Source: Bacteroides sp.
GTDB taxonomy: Bacteria; Bacteroidota; Bacteroidia; Bacteroidales; Muribaculaceae
NCBI GenBank assembly: GCA_014802045.1
Contig: JAAVDA010000024.1
Coordinates: 1 to 64,000 of the forward strand
Direction: 5' to 3'
DNA: 64,000 nucleotides
This document shows, piece after piece, positions 9,761-16,728 of the stretch. The translations under genes and the position numbers were made by a program. Every line of letters starts with the position of its first letter. The first letter of the stretch is position 1. Under the pieces are notes generated by a model. That model saw only the letters and a list, made by a program, of their open reading frames with translations. It was not told where the DNA came from and did not search any database.

Positions 9761-11872
9761 ATGCGCCCGATATTCATCACACTTATCATCTCTTTTCTTT
9801 CGGCTGTATGCTCTGCGGCGGCCGTCACTCACAGTCAGGCCACAGTCGACAGCCTCCAGAGCGCACTCTCACGCGCAATCACTCCGGCAGATAGTCTTAA
9901 TCTCCTCTACGATCTTTATGATCTCGGCACCCGAGCCGAAAAGAAGAAGCTTCACCCGGTGATTTATCCGGTGGCCAAACGTGCCGGCGACACAAAAGCC
10001 TGCATCGAACTGCTTGAGCAGATGGCTTCATTCTATCTCGGCTACGATTCTATTCAGCGGCGTGTAGAGGAAGAGATGGAGCGTCTCCCGGGGTCACCCG
10101 ACCAAAACGAAGGGCTCACATTCGTGCGTCTGATGCGGGAAATCAGCGGGTCGAGAGTGATGCCCGAAGAGGAGCGCCGCGAAAATCTCCACAAAGCCCT
10201 TGAAGCATACTCCTCCAATTCATCCGACAGTATCTATGAAAAAATAGAAAACCTCTTCACTGTCTGCATCAACATCCGTCGTGATTCCCACGGCGAACTG
10301 CTGAAAGATTTTCTGTTGCGTCTCGAAGTGCTCATAAGCTCACTTCCAAAAGATCAGTACGCAATCCGCAATCTCTACTACACCCGCACAGCACAGACAT
10401 TTACAGACAGCAGGATGTATGACGCAGCCGTGCAGGCCGACAAAAACCTGCTCGCTATAATGGATAATCTTCAGGAGAAATATTTGGCGCAGGGCAGAGA
10501 ATTCCGCAACTACAACACCAACCGCTACACCTCCTACCGACGCATTCTCAGCAATTTCCCGGCTCTCAGCACCAGAGAGATAGAAGATTTCTATCAGCGC
10601 ATAGTCGACCTTGCCGAACAAGACCCCGATGTGAAGAAAGACATTGAGTCTAACCACCTTGCCACTATCTATTATCTCATGGGTATGAAACGCTATGACG
10701 AGGCGCTTCCATATCTTAAACCTTATCTCGACAAGCCTGGCGCACTCACCTCTATGGGCCTGACGAAAATCTATAAGTTTGCCGAGCAGGCAGCCCGGGC
10801 CACTGGCGATTCGGAAACGCTTATCAAGGCCATGGAGCTTTATTTGCGTCGTCTTGAAGACCTCACAGACAAGGCTCTCGACCATAATAACCGTGAGATA
10901 AAACTCATAAGAGATTATGTGAGACTTCAGGATAAGAGCATGAGGGTGCAGTATCTCATGAAAGAAGAAACCATTAAGTCAAACAGGCGTGTGCTGATTG
11001 TGATGGTCATAGCATCGGTTATTCTGTTGCTTCTGGCAGGTTTTGTCTACAGGCAGTATCGCCATGCCCGAAAGCTCTCGGTAAACCTCGCCAACTCCAA
11101 TGTTGACCTCCTCGAACAGCGCGACCGCCTTGAGCAGAGCCGCACCGAGCTCACCGAAGCCCGCGATGAAGCCCGCCGGGCCAACAGGGTGAAATCTGAA
11201 TTCATATCCAACATCAGCCACGAAATCAGCGAACCTCTCACCACCATTGCCGGTTTCTCCCAGATGATTGTCGACAGTGTCGACGACGAAAAGCGCGCCT
11301 ATCTCGAAAGATATTCCAATATTGTCAATCTCAATATCGACCTCGTGCAGTCGCTCCTTAACGATGTGCTCAATCTCTCGGCCATCGATTCCGGCAAATT
11401 GCGGCTCAATATTCAGTCGGTGTCTGTCCACGAAATCTGTAAGATAGCCATAGAGAGCGTGGAGCTGCGCCTGGAGCCCGGAGTGGAGCTGAAGTTCGCA
11501 TCGTCCAATCAGCCCGACCTTATCATTGCTACAGACCGCCGCAGAGTGGAGCAGGTGCTCATCAATATGCTCCAGAATTCCACCAAGTTTACCGCCAGCG
11601 GCCTCATCACGCTCAGCTATGAGGTGGCTCCCGACTCATCTTCAGTTACCTTTGCAGTGACCGACACCGGCGTAGGCATACCTGAAGGAAAGCATGAGGT
11701 GATTTTCGGGCGCTACGAAAAGCTCGACCCCGGCATGCAGGGCAATGGTCTCGGTCTGGCCATTTGCCGCCTTATAGCCCGTCTGTTAAAAGGAGAGGTG
11801 TGGGCCGACAAGTCTTATAAGGATGGAGCGCGGTTCTTTTTCCGGCTGCCCATCACACCCCGCACCGTCTGA
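9761..11872 (+). CDS. Sensor histidine kinase with periplasmic helical-repeat domain
   Basis: A predicted inner-membrane sensor kinase of 703 residues. The signal peptide ends near SAVCSAAA. About 380 residues of helical, TPR-like sequence follow, then one transmembrane helix (VLIVMVIASVILLLLAGFVY), a coiled coil and the HisKA box FISNISHEISEPLTTI with the phospho-accepting His near residue 487. The ATPase domain shows the N box LINMLQNSTKFT, the G1 box DTGVGIPEG and the G2 region GNGLGLAICRLIA. The start is chosen from the promoter at 9695-9725 and the signal peptide; an upstream in-frame extension exists. A second kinase gene follows after 7 nt, and no response regulator is adjacent. The signal sensed is unknown. 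Confidence 0.88.
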   Translation: MRPIFITLIISFLSAVCSAAAVTHSQATVDSLQSALSRAITPADSLNLLYDLYDLGTRAEKKKLHPVIYPVAKRAGDTKACIELLEQMASFYLGYDSIQRRVEEEMERLPGSPDQNEGLTFVRLMREISGSRVMPEEERRENLHKALEAYSSNSSDSIYEKIENLFTVCINIRRDSHGELLKDFLLRLEVLISSLPKDQYAIRNLYYTRTAQTFTDSRMYDAAVQADKNLLAIMDNLQEKYLAQGREFRNYNTNRYTSYRRILSNFPALSTREIEDFYQRIVDLAEQDPDVKKDIESNHLATIYYLMGMKRYDEALPYLKPYLDKPGALTSMGLTKIYKFAEQAARATGDSETLIKAMELYLRRLEDLTDKALDHNNREIKLIRDYVRLQDKSMRVQYLMKEETIKSNRRVLIVMVIASVILLLLAGFVYRQYRHARKLSVNLANSNVDLLEQRDRLEQSRTELTEARDEARRANRVKSEFISNISHEISEPLTTIAGFSQMIVDSVDDEKRAYLERYSNIVNLNIDLVQSLLNDVLNLSAIDSGKLRLNIQSVSVHEICKIAIESVELRLEPGVELKFASSNQPDLIIATDRRRVEQVLINMLQNSTKFTASGLITLSYEVAPDSSSVTFAVTDTGVGIPEGKHEVIFGRYEKLDPGMQGNGLGLAICRLIARLLKGEVWADKSYKDGARFFFRLPITPRTV

Positions 11873-11879
11873 CTCAGAT

Positions 11880-13085
11880 ATGGACATCTATGCAGTGCGC
11901 CGCCGGGGCGGATGGATTCTATTGGCCGTGGCTGTGGCTGTGATAGGAATATTTGCATATTTCTCATCGTCGCTTGTGAGCGAGCTTGCCGCCCAGGAGC
12001 GCTCGCGTATGGAGCTCTGGGCCGACGCCACACGTCGGCTCGCCTCAGAGTCGGCCGACGGCGCCGATGTAGACTTTCTGCTCTCCATCATCGAGGCCAA
12101 CCGCACTATCCCGGTGCTTCTCACCGACGCAGACGGACGCATACTTCTCCATCGCAATTTCAATCTCCCTGAACCGGCCGACACTCTCGACCCCCTCTCC
12201 ATCTCCGCGGCCAACGAGGCTTTTCTCCGCAGTCGGCTCGCCGAGATGCGCCATAGTCCGCGCGTGATCGGCATTGAGATAGCTCCCGGAGTCATGCAGC
12301 ATCTCTATTACGAAGACTCGCGCCTGTTGCGGCGCCTGAGTCTTTTTCCCTATGTGCAGATGCTTGTGATGGGGGTGTTTATCGCTGTGGTCTATTTCGC
12401 TCTGACGGCCACAAAAAAGGCCGAGCAAAACAAAGTGTGGGTTGGCCTGTCGAAAGAGACAGCCCATCAGCTCGGCACCCCCATATCATCGCTCATGGCA
12501 TGGATGGACTATCTCCGCACCATTGCCCCTGAGGCGGAGAGTGCCGTCACTGAGATGGAGAAAGATGTGGAGCGTCTGGCCGCCATAGCATCACGCTTCT
12601 CCAAGATTGGCTCCAGTCCCGGTCTGGAAGAGGGGAGTGTGGGCGAGGTGATGCTCCGCTCGGCCGCCTATATGCGCAACCGTGTGTCGGGCAAGGTGGT
12701 CTGGACGGTGACAGACCTCTCGGCCGGAGCCATAGTGGAGATGTGTGAGCCGCTCCTCGAATGGGTCATGGAAAATCTTATCAAGAATGCTGTCGACGCC
12801 ATGAGTGGAGAGGGGAGTCTCACCCTTGTGTGTGCCGCCTCATCAACCCATGTGTCGATAGAAATCACAGACACCGGGCGCGGCATTGCCCGCCGCGACT
12901 TCAAGCGCATATTCCAGCCCGGATTCACCACCCGCAAGAGAGGATGGGGACTCGGCCTCACTCTTGCCCGACGCATCGTGGAGACCTATCACCACGGCCG
13001 CATCTATGTGCGTGCGTCTGAGCCCGGTCGGGGCACCACATTCCGAATAGATCTCCCTCTCAAAGACCAAACTCACACTGATTGA
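11880..13085 (+). CDS. Membrane sensor histidine kinase, NtrY-like
   Basis: A 401-residue kinase with one transmembrane helix near the N terminus (ILLAVAVAVIGIFAYFSS), a short extracytoplasmic domain of about 130 residues and a second helix (MLVMGVFIAVVYFALTA). The dimerisation/His box reads KETAHQLGTPISSLMAW (His near residue 196). This variant recurs in Bacteroidetes kinases. The HATPase domain follows (LIKNAVDAMSG, DTGRGIARRDF, RGWGLGLTLARRIVE). The ATG at 11880 lies 7 nt after the preceding kinase gene, and the antiporter gene begins 2 nt after its stop, so all three genes should be cotranscribed. No cognate regulator is nearby. Confidence 0.9.
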   Translation: MDIYAVRRRGGWILLAVAVAVIGIFAYFSSSLVSELAAQERSRMELWADATRRLASESADGADVDFLLSIIEANRTIPVLLTDADGRILLHRNFNLPEPADTLDPLSISAANEAFLRSRLAEMRHSPRVIGIEIAPGVMQHLYYEDSRLLRRLSLFPYVQMLVMGVFIAVVYFALTATKKAEQNKVWVGLSKETAHQLGTPISSLMAWMDYLRTIAPEAESAVTEMEKDVERLAAIASRFSKIGSSPGLEEGSVGEVMLRSAAYMRNRVSGKVVWTVTDLSAGAIVEMCEPLLEWVMENLIKNAVDAMSGEGSLTLVCAASSTHVSIEITDTGRGIARRDFKRIFQPGFTTRKRGWGLGLTLARRIVETYHHGRIYVRASEPGRGTTFRIDLPLKDQTHTD

Positions 13086-13087
13086 TT

Positions 13088-14578
13088 ATGACGACTGAAA
13101 ACATGCTGCTCACAGGCTCCGTGCTTCTTATTGCCGGAGTGATGTTCGGAAAATCGAGCTATAGGATAGGTTTGCCGCTGCTGCTGGTGTTCCTGCTTGT
13201 CGGGATGCTGTTTGGCACCGATGGGCTGGGGATACAGTTCAGCGACATGCATACCACACAGACCATCGGTATGGCCGCCCTGTGTGTGATTCTCTTCTCG
13301 GGTGGCATGGGCACCAAGATCTCGTCAATCCGTCCGGTATTGCTTCCCGGACTGTTGCTTTCAACAGTAGGAGTGCTTCTCACGGCTCTGCTTACCGGTC
13401 TGTTCATCTGGTGGCTCTCAGGGATGTCGTGGACCAATATCCATTTTGCCTTTCTGCCCTCGCTATTGCTGGCCGCCACGATGTCGTCTACAGATTCGGC
13501 CTCTGTGTTCGGTATTCTCGGATCACAGAAGGTAGGTCTGCGCTACAACTTACGTCCGATGCTTGAACTTGAAAGCGGGTCAAATGATCCGATGGCCTAT
13601 ATGCTCACAATCATACTGATCGGGGCGATAATGCAGCCCGGAGATCTGTCGGCCGGCGGCCTGGTACTGCAGCTGCTCATGCAGTTTGGTATCGGTATCG
13701 CGATGGGCCTGCTCGTGGCCCGTGGTACGGTCAGGCTCATGCACATCTATGTGCGTATGGGACGGAAGGCGGTGTCGGGTGAGGATGCCGGACAGGCCAC
13801 GGCTATGCTCTCCATTCTCTTGCTCGGGAGTGTGTTTCTCACATATTCACTTACCGCCGTGCTCAGTGGCAATGGCTATCTGGCGGTCTATATCGCCGGT
13901 ATAACCATAGGCAATGCGCGCATGGCCTACCTGAGAGGTATCTGCAAGTTTATGGATGGCCTCACTTGGCTGGCTCAGATAGTGGTGTTCCTGATGCTCG
14001 GACTGCTCGTCAATCCGCATGAGATGATAGATGTGGCCGCAGTGTCGCTGCTCATAGGAGTATTCATGATATTGGTTGGGCGACCTCTGAGTGTGTTTCT
14101 CTCACTCGCTCCTCTGCGGTCCATAAATATGCGCTCCAGGCTGTTTGTGTCGTGGGTGGGATTGCGTGGTGCGGTGCCGATTATTTTTGCTACTTATCCT
14201 GTGGTCGACAATGTGCCTGGGTCAGGTCAGATATTCAACATCGTGTTTTTCGTCACCCTGCTTTCGCTCTCGATTCAGGGCACTACAGTGATTTCCCTCG
14301 CCCGCAAGCTGAGGCTGTCTGAACCGCCTAAAGACGATCCGTCGGAGTTTGGTGTGGAACTTCCCGATGAGATGCCTACATCGCTCCATACACTTACCCT
14401 TACCCCCTCTCATTTGGCTCAAGGCAATACGCTCGGACAGATGAAACTCCCGGGGGGCTCTCTCGTGATGATGATTCGCCGGGGCAAGCGCTATATAGTA
14501 CCCAACGGCACGAGACGTCTCCATGTCGGCGATGTATTGCTGATAATCAGGGAAGATAGTCAGGCTGGCGGAAGCTGA
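13088..14578 (+). CDS. K+(Na+)/H+ antiporter, CPA1 family with RCK-C domain (NhaP2/CvrA-like)
   Basis: A 496-residue inner-membrane cation/proton antiporter with about twelve hydrophobic helices. The transport core includes SSTDSASVFGILGS and ELESGSNDPMAYMLT, the paired acidic motifs of the CPA1 family. The last 100 residues form a TrkA-C/RCK-C ligand-binding domain (MKLPGGSLVMMIRRGKRYIVPNG), the arrangement of potassium/proton antiporters such as NhaP2. The ATG at 13088 sits 2 nt after the kinase stop; a TTG 6 nt upstream is less likely. Cotranscription with two histidine kinases suggests a link between envelope or ion stress sensing and ion homeostasis, which is inference. Confidence 0.9.
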   Translation: MTTENMLLTGSVLLIAGVMFGKSSYRIGLPLLLVFLLVGMLFGTDGLGIQFSDMHTTQTIGMAALCVILFSGGMGTKISSIRPVLLPGLLLSTVGVLLTALLTGLFIWWLSGMSWTNIHFAFLPSLLLAATMSSTDSASVFGILGSQKVGLRYNLRPMLELESGSNDPMAYMLTIILIGAIMQPGDLSAGGLVLQLLMQFGIGIAMGLLVARGTVRLMHIYVRMGRKAVSGEDAGQATAMLSILLLGSVFLTYSLTAVLSGNGYLAVYIAGITIGNARMAYLRGICKFMDGLTWLAQIVVFLMLGLLVNPHEMIDVAAVSLLIGVFMILVGRPLSVFLSLAPLRSINMRSRLFVSWVGLRGAVPIIFATYPVVDNVPGSGQIFNIVFFVTLLSLSIQGTTVISLARKLRLSEPPKDDPSEFGVELPDEMPTSLHTLTLTPSHLAQGNTLGQMKLPGGSLVMMIRRGKRYIVPNGTRRLHVGDVLLIIREDSQAGGS

Positions 14579-14626
14579 AATCTCCGGACTTCGGGAAATG
14601 TTGATAAATTATTTGCTCTCGAAAGG

Positions 14627-14657
14627 TTGAACGGATGCAAGGAAAAATGTAACTTTG
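14627..14657 (+). promoter_or_regulatory. Promoter of the DUF1846 gene, almost leaderless
   Basis: TTG at 14627-14629, a 20-nt spacer, TAACTTTG at 14650-14657. Only 9 nt separate the box from the ATG at 14667, so the mRNA would have a leader of a few nucleotides at most. Confidence 0.6.
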
Positions 14658-14666
14658 CATTCCGTT

Positions 14667-16130
14667 ATGAAACACGGCTTCGACAACGAGAAATATCTCA
14701 AAATTCAGTCCGAACACATCAAGGAGCGCATTGCTCAGTTCGGCAACAAGCTCTATCTTGAGCTCGGCGGCAAACTTTTTGATGACCACCACGCAAGCCG
14801 GGTGCTCCCCGGATTCGAGCCCGACAGCAAGCTGAGGATGCTCACCCAGTTACAGGACCACGCAGAGATAGTGATAGTAATCAGTGCTCTCGATATCGAG
14901 AAAAACAAGGTGCGTCAGGACCTCGGCATCACTTACGATATGGATGTGCTCCGTCTGCGCGAGGAGTTCCAGAAACGCGGCTTTCTGGTCGGCTCTGTCT
15001 GCATCACCCACTACAACGGTCAGATAAGCGCCGATGCCTTCAGGCAGCGTCTCGAGCGTCTCGGCATCACCACCTACTATCACTACACCATCGAGGGCTA
15101 CCCCAACAATGTGGGCCTCATAGCCTCCGACGAAGGATTCGGCCACAATGACTACATCCGCACCTCGCGCCCTCTGGTCATCGTCACAGCTCCGGGACCC
15201 GGAAGCGGCAAGATGGCTGTGTGCCTGAGCCAGCTCTACAATGAGAATAAGCGAGGCATCGAGGCGGGCTATGCGAAGTTTGAGACCTTCCCGGTGTGGA
15301 GCCTCCCCCTTAAGCATCCTGTCAATATTGCCTACGAGGCAGCCACCGCCGACCTCAACGATGTGAATATGATCGACCCCTTCCATCTTGAGGCCTACGG
15401 CAAGACCGCCATCAACTACAACCGCGACATAGAGATATTCCCCGTGCTCAACGCGCTCTTCGAGGGCATCTACGGAGAAAACCCCTACAAATCGCCCACC
15501 GATATGGGGGTCAATATGGTTGGATTCTGCATAAGCGACGACGAAGTGTGTTGTCGCGCGTCGAAAGACGAAATAATCCGCCGCTACTTCACCTCGCTCA
15601 ATCATCTCGCTCAGGGCAACTGCTCCGACAGCGAAGTCAATAAGATTGCCCTGCTCATGAAGCAGGCCAAAATCGACACCGGTTTCCGCCGGCCTGTTGC
15701 AGCAGCCAAGGAGAGAGCCGAAAAGTGTGGCAAACCCAGCTCGGCGATAGAGCTCGCCGACGGCACTATCATCACCGCCGAATCTGGCGAACTGCTCGGT
15801 CCGAGCGCAGCTCTGATTCTCAATACCGTGAAGCATCTCGCCGGAATAGACCACAGCGTGAAGCTCATTCCCCAGGAGATGATTGAGCCTATCCAGTATA
15901 CCAAGCTCAACTATCTGCGCGGCCACAATCCGCGCCTGCACACCGACGAAGTGCTTGTGGCGCTATCCGTGCTCAGCACTCACGACGAAAACTGCCGCCG
16001 TGCTCTTGAGATGCTTCCGCAGTTCAACGGCTGTCAGGTGCATTCCACCGTGATGCTCGGCGAGGTAGACCATAAGATTTTCAAGAAGCTCGGTGTGGGT
16101 CTCACCTGCGACCCTGTGCGCAAACGCTGA
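14667..16130 (+). CDS. DUF1846 domain protein
   Basis: A soluble 487-residue protein matching the DUF1846 family from end to end, starting MKHGFDNEKYLKIQSEHI and containing LELGGKLFDDHHASRVLPGF. Crystal structures exist for the family and show a nucleoside-phosphate-kinase-like or deaminase-like fold, but the enzymatic role is not established to my knowledge. The segment APGPGSGKMAVCLSQLY resembles a P-loop. The start is set by the strictly conserved family N terminus, which puts the ATG within 10 nt of a TAACTTTG box. It is a single-gene unit with a good terminator behind it. Confidence 0.88.
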   Translation: MKHGFDNEKYLKIQSEHIKERIAQFGNKLYLELGGKLFDDHHASRVLPGFEPDSKLRMLTQLQDHAEIVIVISALDIEKNKVRQDLGITYDMDVLRLREEFQKRGFLVGSVCITHYNGQISADAFRQRLERLGITTYYHYTIEGYPNNVGLIASDEGFGHNDYIRTSRPLVIVTAPGPGSGKMAVCLSQLYNENKRGIEAGYAKFETFPVWSLPLKHPVNIAYEAATADLNDVNMIDPFHLEAYGKTAINYNRDIEIFPVLNALFEGIYGENPYKSPTDMGVNMVGFCISDDEVCCRASKDEIIRRYFTSLNHLAQGNCSDSEVNKIALLMKQAKIDTGFRRPVAAAKERAEKCGKPSSAIELADGTIITAESGELLGPSAALILNTVKHLAGIDHSVKLIPQEMIEPIQYTKLNYLRGHNPRLHTDEVLVALSVLSTHDENCRRALEMLPQFNGCQVHSTVMLGEVDHKIFKKLGVGLTCDPVRKR

Positions 16131-16153
16131 CTTCAGCAAATGGCTATGAAACA

Positions 16154-16198
16154 CGTCCGTCCTGCTCCCACATGGGAATAGGACGGACGATTTTCTTT
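16154..16198 (+). terminator. Rho-independent terminator after the DUF1846 gene
   Basis: A 10-bp perfect stem, CGTCCGTCCT with AGGACGGACG, around a 16-nt loop, followed by ATTTTCTTT. Confidence 0.8.
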
Positions 16199-16586
16199 AA
16201 TCTGTAACATCCCAATGAAAGACGTAATATGGGTCAATGTAAAAAAGTGGTTGTTAAAAGGGAGTTGTTGAGCTAATGAAAGTAGTGAGCCAGGCCGGGA
16301 TGGCCTGATATCTTGTTAGCCCCGCACGCTTGCGTGCGGGGTGGATAGTATCACACATCTCCCACGACCCCGGAGAGGGTCGGACTAATTGTAAACAAAT
16401 ATGTTCATGAATGTTATGATGCGTCTGTGCGGTACGACCCGCTCCGGGGTCGGAATGTGATTGGGGCTGGCTATTCCCGGCACGGCACGTGCCGGGTTAA
16501 CAAAATCATGGCCCTCCGGGCCTTTTTTAACTTATAAACTGAGGTTTACCACTGACCCGCTTTCTAACAATTCAACCGGGTTTTGC
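16198..16586. repeat. Island-flanking direct repeat, copy 1
   Basis: Positions 16431-16586 match 23843-23998 in the same orientation at 151 of 156 positions by my alignment. A further 33-nt block, 16198-16230, matches 23769-23801 at 31 of 33. Between the blocks this copy has about 200 nt with its own perfect hairpin CCCCGCACGC-TT-GCGTGCGGGG (16320-16341) and CGACCC-n6-GGGTCG (16365-16382), where copy 2 has only about 41 nt. The 156-bp core holds CGACCC-n6-GGGTCG, CCCGGCAC-n5-GTGCCGGG and GGCCC-n3-GGGCC followed by six T. The stretch from 16587 to 16728 shows nothing else that I recognise. Confidence 0.85.
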
Positions 16587-16728
16587 CACAGACCCATAAA
16601 ATGTATAAGGGTAGAATAGATTTGAAGGGTCTCTATCGCTGATTTTCAGTAATCAAGCGTATATTACGCCAAGTTGAGAGATTTTATCATTTAATATTCT
16701 CATTCATAGGGGAAATCTGTTGGTAGAC

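Noticed and set aside
14850-15941. Long antisense open frame of 363 codons within the DUF1846 gene
   Set aside because: It mirrors a well-supported gene in a G+C-rich genome, has no recognisable domain and no promoter. The same holds for the antisense frames in the flavodiiron and pnp genes.
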